From Facklamia lactis (GTDB lineage: Bacteria; Bacillota; Bacilli; Lactobacillales; Aerococcaceae), in assembly GCF_015863205.1 (NCBI RefSeq), contig NZ_JACBXQ010000001.1, positions 310,001 through 374,000 on the forward strand: a DNA stretch of 64,000 nucleotides. Reading direction: 5' to 3'. Made by a program: the position numbers and the translations under genes. This document shows, piece by piece, positions 33,932 to 43,199 of this stretch. Under the pieces are notes generated by a model. It did no database searches and had not been told where the DNA came from. It saw nothing but the letters and a program-made list of their open reading frames with translations. Numbering within the stretch: position 1 is the first letter of the stretch; every line of letters begins with the position of its first letter.

Positions 33932-34687
33932 TTAATTATAAGTCTTATTCTTTCTAAATGTAGACCACAAAAGGAGTAAACATGCGATAATAAACAGAGT
34001 CAACGAACTTTGTATCAGTTCTCCATAATTTGATAAAGAATTCGTCCAGATATTAGCAGAATCTCCACTAAAATGCGTTAAAGGAATCATATCTGCTATC
34101 CGCTGTAAAAATTTGGGGAAATTTTCATATCGCAAGCCCATATTCCCACTAATAAAGAGTAAGAAGAAGTAAAGAATCATAATCACTGCATATGTCGGGC
34201 CAAACTTACCGATCATATCTGCCACCGCATGAGAAATCATCAAGAAACAAATCGTAAAGAAATAGATAAACAAAAAGTAAATGAGCGTTCCCATTAAATT
34301 GGCTGGACGAATACCATGAACAAAATGCATCGTTATAAAATAAATGACTAAAGTGATGGTCACTACAATCATTTGTCCAATGAGTTTCGTTGCAATAAAT
34401 TTCCGATTGCTAACGCCAAATAATTTAAAACGTAACGGAATTTTCTTCTCTAACTCTTGGGCATAAGAAGCCGCATATCCAATCAGTCCCACACACATAG
34501 GAATCATAATGCTCATCCCCAAAACAATCGAGAGAGTCACTTCATCTTGAAAAGCTTCCGGAACTTGGCCTACAATTCCTTTAGGGATCAATATTCCCAT
34601 AAAAATTGGCATTGCAATTCCAAACAAAGGAATAAAGAAATTTCCAAATATATTTCGGACCTCATACTTGATTAAATTAGCTTGCAT
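33932..34687 (-). CDS. ABC-2-type permease of TCS-linked transporter 1
   Basis: 251 residues with six hydrophobic helices in the ABC-2 pattern, starting MQANLIKYEVRNIFGNFFIP. ATG 34687 is supported by GAGGAGGGGG and overlaps the ATPase gene by 11 nt. It partners the ATPase at 34677 and is last in an operon whose first genes encode a response regulator and sensor kinase. Such modules usually export or expel membrane-active peptides or drugs. The substrate is unknown. Confidence 0.8.
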   Translation of the reverse strand: MQANLIKYEVRNIFGNFFIPLFGIAMPIFMGILIPKGIVGQVPEAFQDEVTLSIVLGMSIMIPMCVGLIGYAASYAQELEKKIPLRFKLFGVSNRKFIATKLIGQMIVVTITLVIYFITMHFVHGIRPANLMGTLIYFLFIYFFTICFLMISHAVADMIGKFGPTYAVIMILYFFLLFISGNMGLRYENFPKFLQRIADMIPLTHFSGDSANIWTNSLSNYGELIQSSLTLFIIACLLLLWSTFRKNKTYN

Positions 34688-35561
34688 GTTTCTGACCCCC
34701 TCCTCGATAAAACGAAGCCTTAGCATTTATAACCATTAATTCAATATCATGACTAGTCCGACGATAATCAATATTATGCTCCATTAATTGGTTCAATAAT
34801 AATTTCTCTTCATCCAATGAGTTAATCGAAATCGCAATCGTGTGATCTGGTGCAAGTATCTTCTTGAATGATTTAGCAATCTTCTCATTTTCTGTACTAT
34901 GATCAAATAGCATCACTTTCTGACCACAATACTGTTGAAAGAGTGCAACCTTATCTCCGTAAGCAATCAGATTTCCTTGATCCAACAATACGATTTGGTC
35001 CACTAGGTGCTCTAATTCTTCATAATAATGCGAAACCATGCAGAAGCTATCAGAAGAACCTTGATACCAATTTTGAATTTTTTTGATTAACCTTTGTCTT
35101 GTTTCGAAATCTAACCCCGAAGTCACCTCATCAAAAAAGGTAAACGGCGACTTTTGGAAGAGAACCATAATCAAAGTAAAGCGCTGCTTTTGTCCTCCTG
35201 ATAACTGCTTATATTTTTTGTTCAATTGGTCTTCCATATCAAAATATTCAATCAATTCGCGTAGTTCTGGATTCTGCTTAATTGAAGTATTGAGGATGGC
35301 TTCCATGACATACTTACATTTCATCGTATCCACAAACTCATTGAATTGAAGGTGAACCGCCATCTCACTGGGTGAAACTTCTCGTGTAATTTTTCCTTCA
35401 TAGGGAATCAAACCTAAGATAGCATTAATTAAGGTTGTCTTTCCGGCACCATTTCCTCCAATAATACCAATTCGTTGCCCTGCGTCAAATTGAATTCGCT
35501 CATCAATTCTCAGTACTGTCTCCTGCCCATATTTCACTTTTAACTGTTCAATTGTAATCAT
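34677..35561 (-). CDS. ABC transporter ATPase of TCS-linked transporter 1
   Basis: 294 residues with Walker A GGNGAGKTT, signature LSGGQKQRF and a Walker B FTFFDEVTSGLD. About 90 residues follow the ATPase core, as in drug/peptide exporters of the DrrA/CcmA type. ATG 35561 is preferred because AAAGGAGGAG precedes it. It lies 70 bp downstream of the kinase gene, in the order regulator, kinase, ATPase, permease. It probably protects against a compound sensed by the kinase (inference). Confidence 0.85.
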   Translation of the reverse strand: MITIEQLKVKYGQETVLRIDERIQFDAGQRIGIIGGNGAGKTTLINAILGLIPYEGKITREVSPSEMAVHLQFNEFVDTMKCKYVMEAILNTSIKQNPELRELIEYFDMEDQLNKKYKQLSGGQKQRFTLIMVLFQKSPFTFFDEVTSGLDFETRQRLIKKIQNWYQGSSDSFCMVSHYYEELEHLVDQIVLLDQGNLIAYGDKVALFQQYCGQKVMLFDHSTENEKIAKSFKKILAPDHTIAISINSLDEEKLLLNQLMEHNIDYRRTSHDIELMVINAKASFYRGGGQKHAS

Positions 35562-35631
35562 ACGACTCCTCCTTTGGCTTAATTTCACTATAATCAAATG
35601 AAGTGGATCCTGTATGGAGATCCTGTGAGGA

Positions 35632-37146
35632 TTAAGCAAAATATAAGGTTGTTTCAACTTGGTTCTCAATATTTCGAATTTCAATTCGATAATCGAGGGC
35701 TTGAGCATATTTATTTGCGATATATAAGCCGAGTCCACCAGAAGTCAGATGGTTACGAGTCGTCACAAAAGGTTCAAAGATTGATTCCAATAAATTAGGG
35801 TCAATTTGTCCTGCATTCACTATTTTCAAATAATTTTCGCGCAGTTGAATCTCAATTTTGCTACATTCCGGACTATGCGTAAAAGCATTCGCAATCAAAT
35901 TATCAATGAGTTTATAAAGATAGTCCCCCTGAGTAGTTAATTGAAAAGAGAGAAGATCTTTCTCTATTTGTTTATCACTACTCTCCTTTTGAAATTGATA
36001 GGAATCTAGGACTTGTTCTACTAATTCATCGATTGCAACCCAATCCTCTTTTTGTGCATCCAATGGACGATTGATTATCAACAAATCATCAATAAGATGT
36101 TGAATTGATTGAATCTGTTCTTTAACCTTAGGTAAATATTGTTCATGATCTTTAAATTTACCAATCCCATCGATCATTGATTCTACCAGTAACAAACTAG
36201 CTGCCACAGGTGTTTTTAATTGATGAGAGGAAGCTCTTAAGAAAAGTTCTTGCTTTTGATGCTTATCTACCAAACGATGATAAGTTTGGCGCAGTTCCAG
36301 ATACATATCGTCAATACTTTCAGCTAAAGATTCAATCTCATCATTTGAATGCAATTCAAGGCGACTCATCTCTTTTAATTGATTATGGCGTAACTTATCG
36401 GTATGTTTAACAACTGATTGGATAGGATTGACAATCATACGCGTAAAATAGAGACTTGCTAAAGCAGTAAATAAAATCAAGCCTAACACAATCATCGGTA
36501 AGCTTCTTAACACAACCTCTTGAATATCATCAATCTTAGAAATAGAAAAAGGAATATAGGTCACAATAATTCCACCTTCTTCTTGACTCACTCCCAACGA
36601 ATTAGTATAAACATTCTTTCGATCTTCGACAGAAGCGATAAATAAATGATAATTATCCCCTTTAACCACTTTAGAATCATGCATGCTTTCATCAAATTCA
36701 TGCTGACTACTTTTTAAATTAATATCGAAATCATTTTGAATCGTTTCCCTTATCGTCTGCCAATATTCTTTTGATGAAAAGCGTTGATCAATTTTAAAAT
36801 TTGGATCTTCAAAGGAACTATCTTTAACATAATTCAGTAAATCCAGCATTTCTTTATTTTTCAGCTCAATACTGGCTGTTCCGTAGGCAGAGAGTACCTC
36901 CACCACATTAGAATCTTTAGAACTGGTAAAGATCAAAGAAGCATTTAAATTCGGTGCCGCTTCCACAGGAAACTTTCGCTGGTCTAAATAAGCTTCATGA
37001 AAATTTTGACTCGCTTCTGTATTCGAACGCACCATATTCGCTAAATAGAGAGAAGGTAATAAATAAACTAAATAAGCTAAAATAGCTGAAACAAGTGTCA
37101 CCGTTAGAACAAAACTATAAACAAAAGTTTTTCGATTTAGATTCAA
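35632..37146 (-). CDS. Sensor histidine kinase 1
   Basis: 504 residues starting at TTG, whose first bases overlap the regulator's TGA. Two membrane helices (about 10-35 and 217-240) enclose an extracellular sensing domain of about 180 residues. A HAMP-like segment follows, then the H-box SSHQLKTPVAAS with the phosphorylated histidine, the N-box DNLIANAFTHSP and the G-box GGLGLYIANKYAQ. The cognate regulator is the adjacent upstream gene. The large extracellular domain suggests direct ligand sensing, unlike the short kinases in the other two modules here. Confidence 0.9.
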   Translation of the reverse strand: MNLNRKTFVYSFVLTVTLVSAILAYLVYLLPSLYLANMVRSNTEASQNFHEAYLDQRKFPVEAAPNLNASLIFTSSKDSNVVEVLSAYGTASIELKNKEMLDLLNYVKDSSFEDPNFKIDQRFSSKEYWQTIRETIQNDFDINLKSSQHEFDESMHDSKVVKGDNYHLFIASVEDRKNVYTNSLGVSQEEGGIIVTYIPFSISKIDDIQEVVLRSLPMIVLGLILFTALASLYFTRMIVNPIQSVVKHTDKLRHNQLKEMSRLELHSNDEIESLAESIDDMYLELRQTYHRLVDKHQKQELFLRASSHQLKTPVAASLLLVESMIDGIGKFKDHEQYLPKVKEQIQSIQHLIDDLLIINRPLDAQKEDWVAIDELVEQVLDSYQFQKESSDKQIEKDLLSFQLTTQGDYLYKLIDNLIANAFTHSPECSKIEIQLRENYLKIVNAGQIDPNLLESIFEPFVTTRNHLTSGGLGLYIANKYAQALDYRIEIRNIENQVETTLYFA

Positions 37147-37829
37147 TTAACCACCTCATAGCGATAGCCCACTCCTATAACCGTTTGAATACAATTGATC
37201 GGCAATTTTTTTCGTAAATTTTTAACATGTGTATCAATCACTCGGTCTGAACAGATATAGTCTGTTCCAAAGACGTGATCTATCAACTGATTTCTTGAGA
37301 ATACTTGCTTAGGATGCTGCAATAATACTTGCAAAATTAAAAATTCGGACAAGGTCAGTTCCAAGTCACGTTCGTTGTACAGAGCTCGAAAAGCTAATTC
37401 ATCAATTTGAAGGCCCGTTTGCTGCTTAGAAGTGCCCCTATCTTGTGAGCTTGCAAGATGGTGCCCTCGCCTCAAAATGGTTTCCACTCTTTTCAATAAA
37501 ATAATCGGTGAAACAGGTTTAATGATATAATCATCTGCATAGCGATTAAACGCTTCAACCTGCGTTTGTTCATCACCCAGTGCGGTGAGCATTACCACTG
37601 GCAATTCAGGATGATGAATGGAAATATACTCAAGCACTTCTAAACCTGTGATTCCCGGAACCATAATATCTAAAATAGCAAAATCAAACGTTTCTTGCTG
37701 CAGAGTTTCGAGCGCCTTCTGTCCATCTCCCACTTGTGTCACTTGATAGCCAGCAATCTTGAGATATTCCGCTAAAACTTCTCGAATCATTTCTTCATCT
37801 TCCAAGAATAAAATTCTATACTCCTGCAT
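37143..37829 (-). CDS. OmpR-family response regulator 1
   Basis: 228 residues with an N-terminal receiver domain (acidic pocket FLEDEE, phosphoryl-accepting Asp in FAILDIMVPG, switch Lys in YIIKPVS) and a C-terminal winged helix ending in IQTVIGVGYRYEVVN. AGGTGATATC precedes the ATG. It is first in the operon, four bases overlapping the kinase gene, so kinase and regulator are made together. It likely activates the operon and perhaps other envelope genes. Confidence 0.92.
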   Translation of the reverse strand: MQEYRILFLEDEEMIREVLAEYLKIAGYQVTQVGDGQKALETLQQETFDFAILDIMVPGITGLEVLEYISIHHPELPVVMLTALGDEQTQVEAFNRYADDYIIKPVSPIILLKRVETILRRGHHLASSQDRGTSKQQTGLQIDELAFRALYNERDLELTLSEFLILQVLLQHPKQVFSRNQLIDHVFGTDYICSDRVIDTHVKNLRKKLPINCIQTVIGVGYRYEVVN

Positions 37830-38025
37830 GATATCACCTACTTCCTGATTTTAATTTATTATAACCTATCCATGTGTTTTTTATTTGTGGATCTCAAATT
37901 TAAATGCGCCCCATCTATAAGATCGTTAAATTTATGTGAAATTTTTGATAAAAATTCGATATTCCCTCTGAAACTTTCAAAAATGTATGATAATATACTC
38001 TTAACTTAATAAAAGGATGATCCGA

Positions 38026-40098
38026 ATGATACGAATCAAAGCTTTTGATGGCATTAAAGGATTTGCTATCTTATCAATAATACTTTATCACTTATGGCCC
38101 GAAGTAATTCCAGGAGGTTTCCTAACGGTTAATACTTTTTTAGTTTTATCGGGCTATTTCTTGACCAATAAACTGAGAAATCAACCTTTAAAAGAAGTGG
38201 CTTCCTATGTTCATAAGACGATCAGTAGAGTTTGGTTTCCACTCTTATGGTTTTTAATCTTCATTGTGGTGGGACTATTAATCCTTAATCCTATCGCTTT
38301 AAAATCTTTACAGTTAGAAATCCTTGCGAGTCTAACTTTTTTAAATAATTTTTTTCAATTGGCAAGTGAACGCTCATACTTTACGGATATGGCCAACGCT
38401 TCTCCTATGACACATCTGTGGTATATCGCGATTTATATTCAATCCTTTATCATCGCCATTCCGGTGATACTGATAGGGGATCGTTGGATAACTTCCGATA
38501 AGATCAAGGGAATTTTTTGGCTACTGGTTTTTGCTTGTACTTTGTATCTAAACCACCTGCATTATCAACCCGGGCAAGATCCGTCAAATGTCTATTATGG
38601 GATCCAAACCCGCTTTGCATCGTTTGCGATCGGAATTGCTGTCGCTTACCTAAACACGAGTCTCCAAGCAGCCATCAACCAATATCGCTATTTTGTAGCC
38701 TCCTGGATCTACTTCCTGATGAGTGTAGGCTCTTTTGTTATGATGGTCTACTTGATCTTCCATGTCAGTGATCAAGAACCCATCACCTATCAATTCTGGT
38801 TGCCTTATTATAATGTCCTGGCGAGTGCTTTTATCATTGGAGCTAACCACCGCTTCAACCTAGTAGAGGACTTAATCGGTCACCCCCTTTTGGCCTGGTT
38901 AGGTCAGAAATCTTATAGCTTTTATTTGTGGTATTACCCGATTATTGTCTATAGTTTCAGCTATTTAAGAAACTTCCAGGATAAAATAAGCTTACTTAAA
39001 GGGGCCACTTTTCTAGCTATTGTCGTGATCGCCAGCTTATTTTCTTATCTCATAGAATCTAAACGGATGACTTATTTATTTGGTACAGACTTTAATTTCA
39101 AACAGGATTGGCAAGATCTGATCAATCACTTTAAACCTAAACCTAGATTCTCAGCACTTCTAGCTCGATCCATCATCTATTTCGGCTTACTTGGAACTTT
39201 TATTTATGGAATTTGCTATGCTGATAATCAAAAATCCTTAGCTTTATTTGAACTGGAATACGGCATGTATCAAACTCAGCCCTCTCCCTTTAGTCTCTAC
39301 TACCCGCATGATCAAAAGGCCAAAGCCCTTCGTAGTGAATTGCTTGCTTTTGACCAAGAAATGGAAACAAATTTTATTCAGTTAGCTTCCCCGGGTTCTC
39401 TAGTAGACGACACATTTAAAACAGATCTAGGAAGAGAGATGACTCAAAAAATAAGCCTTCAATTATTAGCAGCCGCCGCAGATAAAAAAGAAGATCAGAC
39501 CGATGAAGAGAAAGTGAGAGAAACTTTATCAGAACCATCTGATGATCAGGAGGCCAAACTAGAATACATTCAATCGATGGATCCTGAAATTGTTGAACTC
39601 TTATCAGAAGAAGAAATGCTTTATGCTGTGGAGCTTCCCGTTACCCTCTTTGGTGATTCTCTGGCCAAACTTGCGGGGCCAGTCTTTGAAACGGTCTTTC
39701 AAGAAGGGTCAACGTATGGCTATACCAGCCTACAAGTGTGGGATTCTTATGACGAATTCCAAGACTTACTCGATCAAGAGTTAGTTGAAGAGACATTAAT
39801 CATTAATCTTGGGACCAATGCCGGCTACGACCTACCAGGTCTCACCGAACTCATCGACATGGCAGGCGATCGTGAAATCTATTTGGTCAATACGAACTCT
39901 GCTGTAGAGCATGTAGAAGAAGTCAACGAAGTGATTAAAGAGTGTACAAAGCTATATGATAACGTCCACGAAATTGATTGGCACAGTGTTTCACTCGACC
40001 ATCCAGAGTATTATGGAGAAGATGACATTCATTTATCCTTGGAGGGACTCGACTATTACACTGCGACGATCGTAAAAGCTTTATATGAAAATCAATAA
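38026..40098 (+). CDS. OatA-like acyltransferase-3/SGNH O-acetyltransferase
   Basis: 690 residues. Residues 1-390 form an acyltransferase-3 membrane domain with about ten helices, opening with FDGIKGFAILSIILYHLWP; His in the YHLW region is the catalytic candidate. An extracellular SGNH/GDSL domain at the C-terminus has block I FGDSLAKLA, INLGTNAG and DDIHLSLEGLDYY containing the Asp-His pair. A long acidic linker (KKEDQTDEEKVRETLSEP...) separates them. This matches OatA-type enzymes that O-acetylate peptidoglycan and give lysozyme resistance, though other glycan targets are possible. ATG 38026 has good spacing from AAAGGA. Confidence 0.82.
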   Translation: MIRIKAFDGIKGFAILSIILYHLWPEVIPGGFLTVNTFLVLSGYFLTNKLRNQPLKEVASYVHKTISRVWFPLLWFLIFIVVGLLILNPIALKSLQLEILASLTFLNNFFQLASERSYFTDMANASPMTHLWYIAIYIQSFIIAIPVILIGDRWITSDKIKGIFWLLVFACTLYLNHLHYQPGQDPSNVYYGIQTRFASFAIGIAVAYLNTSLQAAINQYRYFVASWIYFLMSVGSFVMMVYLIFHVSDQEPITYQFWLPYYNVLASAFIIGANHRFNLVEDLIGHPLLAWLGQKSYSFYLWYYPIIVYSFSYLRNFQDKISLLKGATFLAIVVIASLFSYLIESKRMTYLFGTDFNFKQDWQDLINHFKPKPRFSALLARSIIYFGLLGTFIYGICYADNQKSLALFELEYGMYQTQPSPFSLYYPHDQKAKALRSELLAFDQEMETNFIQLASPGSLVDDTFKTDLGREMTQKISLQLLAAAADKKEDQTDEEKVRETLSEPSDDQEAKLEYIQSMDPEIVELLSEEEMLYAVELPVTLFGDSLAKLAGPVFETVFQEGSTYGYTSLQVWDSYDEFQDLLDQELVEETLIINLGTNAGYDLPGLTELIDMAGDREIYLVNTNSAVEHVEEVNEVIKECTKLYDNVHEIDWHSVSLDHPEYYGEDDIHLSLEGLDYYTATIVKALYENQ

Positions 40099-40106
40099 CA
40101 TAAAAT

Positions 40107-40136
40107 AAGCTGTTCTCTTTTTTGGAGAACAGCTTT
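40107..40136 (+). terminator. Terminator of the O-acetyltransferase gene
   Basis: AAGCTGTTCTC / GAGAACAGCTT with a T-rich loop and TAATTT tail. Confidence 0.8.
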
Positions 40137-40196
40137 AATTTATAGCTACCACTATTTATGCTATATTATAAGCAATACGATTATTGGAGGTATATG

Positions 40197-41042
40197 ATGA
40201 TAAAATTAATTATGATTGATATGGATGGAACGCTTTTTAACGATCAAAAAACTTATGACCAAGAGCGTTTTGACCAAGTGGTTAAAACTTTAACCGATCA
40301 AGGTGTTATTGTAACCATCGCAACAGGTAATACGGATGCCTTAGTCAAACGCGAAATCTCACATGCTAGCTACCAACGTTTGCATCTTGCTGTTACCAAT
40401 GGCAATTTAACCAAAAATATCCATCAAATTATTAATGTTTTTAGCATTGATCGTCCTTTACTAGAAGAAGTTCATCAATATATCCTCGATCACCAGTATC
40501 CTTTCTCTATGATTGCGATCACTGAACAACATGATTATAAAATCTTAAATTTTGTTCCTGAAAATAATGAGATTGATTTTTACTTTCCAGAGGCAATTTC
40601 TCTTGAAGAAATCAAGCAAATTCCAGCTGATGAAGATATCATTATGCTTGAGATTTTCGCGCATGGCTTAAGCCTTGAAGAAATCAAGCGGATTTCCCAA
40701 GAGGTGACCCAACAATTCACTCAATTGACCAGTGTTTCTGCTGGAGATCAATGGTTGGATATCTACCACCAAGAAGGTGGCAAAGGAACGGCTGCTAAAA
40801 TTCTGCAAGACTACTATGAGATTAAAGCTGACGAATCAATGGCTTTTGGTGATAGTCTAAATGACCAGTCAATGATGGAGAATGTTCACTACTCAATGGC
40901 CATGGCGAATGCGGATCCGGATTTACTGCCATCTTGCAATTATCAAATTGGTGACAATAATGAGCAAGCAGTCATTCAAATTTTAGAAGAAATTGCCAAT
41001 GGGCAAACGAATTTTGAAGACTACCGAATCAAGCGATCATAA
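40197..41042 (+). CDS. Cof-type HAD-IIB family phosphatase
   Basis: 281 residues with HAD motif I DMDGTLFND near residue 8, motif II IATGNTDAL, and motif IV MAFGDSLNDQSMM with the two Mg-binding aspartates. The cap region is type IIB, so this is a cytoplasmic sugar-phosphate or nucleotide-phosphate phosphatase. GGAGG at 40186-40190 fits ATG 40197 best; the ATG three bases earlier is an alternative. Its 3' end overlaps the convergent acetyltransferase gene by 6 bp. Substrate unknown. Confidence 0.88.
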   Translation: MIKLIMIDMDGTLFNDQKTYDQERFDQVVKTLTDQGVIVTIATGNTDALVKREISHASYQRLHLAVTNGNLTKNIHQIINVFSIDRPLLEEVHQYILDHQYPFSMIAITEQHDYKILNFVPENNEIDFYFPEAISLEEIKQIPADEDIIMLEIFAHGLSLEEIKRISQEVTQQFTQLTSVSAGDQWLDIYHQEGGKGTAAKILQDYYEIKADESMAFGDSLNDQSMMENVHYSMAMANADPDLLPSCNYQIGDNNEQAVIQILEEIANGQTNFEDYRIKRS

Positions 41043-41567
41043 TACCTTAATCCAATAGCGCTCCACCTCAACTTGATCTAAAGAATCATAGACACGATTT
41101 TCTAATTGTCCACCACAAGCAAGAATCGTACGTCTACTCGCTTCATTATCAACATCACAGGTGATCAACACTTTATTAATTGATTTTTCTTTCATTTTAG
41201 CCAAAGCACTCATCAGCATCCATTTTGCATAGCCTTTTTGGCGCCCACTTGGTCGAACCGAATAACCAATATGGCCTCCCACCTTTAGGAGGTCTTTTGT
41301 CAGTTCATGCCGTAAATTAATCATCCCCACAATCGTCTGGTCTTCTAATCGCAGGCACATATATTGATCCGAGGGAACCCTTCCCTCTGGACAGGTCTGA
41401 GCCTTCGAATTCTTATCGACAAAAAGAAACCAATCTTCGATTTGATCGAAATTCATAAGTGAATTAGACCCATAGGCTTTCTCACGCTGCTTCATAAACT
41501 CTGCTTGATAAGCGAGTATTTCATTTTGGAAATTTTTTGAAACTGGTACTAATTTTAGTTCTTCCAT
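41037..41567 (-). CDS. GNAT-family N-acetyltransferase
   Basis: 176 residues with the acetyl-CoA-binding segment VGGHIGYSVRPSGRQKGYAKWML (Q/RxxGxG/A-like loop at GRQKGYA) and the final DVDNEASRRTILACGGQLENRV signature of RimJ/YjdJ-like GNATs. It transfers an acetyl group to an unknown amine. ATG 41567 follows AAGGTGATGAG. The gene stands alone and converges on the HAD phosphatase gene. Confidence 0.85.
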   Translation of the reverse strand: MEELKLVPVSKNFQNEILAYQAEFMKQREKAYGSNSLMNFDQIEDWFLFVDKNSKAQTCPEGRVPSDQYMCLRLEDQTIVGMINLRHELTKDLLKVGGHIGYSVRPSGRQKGYAKWMLMSALAKMKEKSINKVLITCDVDNEASRRTILACGGQLENRVYDSLDQVEVERYWIKVL

Positions 41568-41632
41568 CTCATCACCTTCGCCTTTTATTTTGGCTATTAT
41601 AGCACATTTCTTCAATAACATAATCATCATTA

Positions 41633-41664
41633 AACCCCGCTCTTCTTTTAAATAGAGCGGGGTT
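41633..41664 (-). terminator. Terminator of the secreted-protein gene
   Basis: AACCCCGCTCT / AGAGCGGGGTT with a 10-nt loop, between the secreted-protein gene and the acetyltransferase gene. Confidence 0.75.
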
Positions 41665-41687
41665 AGATAATTTAAAGGTGAATTTGT

Positions 41688-43046
41688 TTAAGAAGCGCCA
41701 TCCATTTGTTGAAGTTGTTCCGTCTCTTCAGCAGTCATTTCATAGCTTCCTAAATGTTCATAGGTTGAAGCATCATAGACTTCATAAGTAAATGGCATGC
41801 TATTCCGTCTGATCGTTATAATTTGTCCTTGGTATAGGAAGAAGTCCTGACTTGCGCCAATCGAACCAGCCGATTCATAGAGATAATAATATCCTGGTGC
41901 CTTCTCTTCAAATACTAATTGATTAGTTGAATTCTCATCTGGTATTTCATTATTTCCTAGCACAATTTCATGTCCAGGACGATCAGCTAACCAAACTGCC
42001 TCAATAAAGCTAGCAGCTGTTTCAGGATCAAACGCCATATCACGGTTATGGAGCATATTGGCTACTCCTGTGTATTCTCCTCCTTCTTCACTTGTTTCGA
42101 CCTCTTCACTTGTTTCGACAGTCGTCTCTGGGGCAAGATCATCACCATAATACCACTTCCCAAAGAGATCTCTCAGTTCTGCATTCTTCGTCAATTGAAA
42201 ATCAATCGGTTGAGAAGGATCAGTATTTTGACTCACTAAAACTTGAGGCTTTCCATAATAATCCACCATAATATAAGTCACTAATTCTTCTTTTTGGGGA
42301 TCGTTTGCATTGGAATAAATGGCATGAACCGTATATTCTTCCGATTCCATTGGATTAACTTTCTCTTGATGGATAGTCATTTGATTCATCAATTCTTCCA
42401 AGCTAAGACCTGCATGGTCGAAGCCTTCAGCACTATTGGGATAAAAGTTGGTATAACTCTGTCCCATTCCGGCTTCCCATTCTCTAAAAGCATTATCCAA
42501 ACGTAAATAATCATTATCATTCATTCCATCCGGTGCATAAGCATCATTCACCACTTCAGTCATCATTAAATTATAATCCCTCTGCTCATCGGGAACATTC
42601 CCAGCAAAATTGGGCAAGAGAAGATTGAGCCCCGTTTGACTTGGTAAAGTCAGCAAATGAAGAACGCCATTATAATAAAGTTCTGGCATAGCCGTATAAG
42701 ATATTTGCACCGATGATTCATATTCCTCGCCATTCGGTAAAGTCGGAATCAACGTCGGCTCCACTTCCTTAATTTCAATGGGAATGGTCACATCTTGACT
42801 AGGATCTTCTAAATTCCAAATCATTCTCACCTGGGGCTCCGAAGTATCTATGTTTTCCAACCTTACTCTAATCGGCAAATTAGGTAAGGTCACTTGTTCT
42901 TCCGTTTCATTCAAGAACTTAAACTCTATTTGACCATTTTCAGCTTCAGACAATTGTTGCATCACGTCATTGGCAGCGGCAATTTTCACATTTAACAGGA
43001 ACAGGGACAACAACAAGGCAGTGAGACACTTAACAACTCTATTCAT
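41688..43046 (-). CDS. Large secreted protein sharing a module with the 62992 protein
   Basis: 452 residues. A signal peptide (MNRVVKCLTALLLSLFLLNV, cleavage near AAA-ND) is followed by an acidic mature protein. A segment around residues 85-165, including VEPTLIPTL, ELYYNGVLHLLTLP and LLPNFAGNVPDEQRDYNLMM, resembles the C-terminal part of the protein at 62992 (EVEEIPTETIKV, VEYYAFYN and ATPNYAGNVEDAQSDIMLEY). An acidic T/E-rich stretch (about 310-330) precedes a C-terminal domain ending in DASTYEHLGSYEM. No anchor or catalytic motif is seen. ATG 43046 follows GTGGAGGCG. Function unknown; likely a surface or exported envelope protein. Confidence 0.72.
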   Translation of the reverse strand: MNRVVKCLTALLLSLFLLNVKIAAANDVMQQLSEAENGQIEFKFLNETEEQVTLPNLPIRVRLENIDTSEPQVRMIWNLEDPSQDVTIPIEIKEVEPTLIPTLPNGEEYESSVQISYTAMPELYYNGVLHLLTLPSQTGLNLLLPNFAGNVPDEQRDYNLMMTEVVNDAYAPDGMNDNDYLRLDNAFREWEAGMGQSYTNFYPNSAEGFDHAGLSLEELMNQMTIHQEKVNPMESEEYTVHAIYSNANDPQKEELVTYIMVDYYGKPQVLVSQNTDPSQPIDFQLTKNAELRDLFGKWYYGDDLAPETTVETSEEVETSEEGGEYTGVANMLHNRDMAFDPETAASFIEAVWLADRPGHEIVLGNNEIPDENSTNQLVFEEKAPGYYYLYESAGSIGASQDFFLYQGQIITIRRNSMPFTYEVYDASTYEHLGSYEMTAEETEQLQQMDGAS

Positions 43047-43199
43047 GACGATCGCCTCCACTTTTCAAATTTGGGTTTTCCCCTACTCTAAGCCTAGCAT
43101 ATTTCACAAACAAGTAATAATAAAAGGCATCATTTTAATATTGAAAAGAACTCCTTTACAAATAAAAATGCCCCCTAAAGGGACATTCAGTCTATTGAC

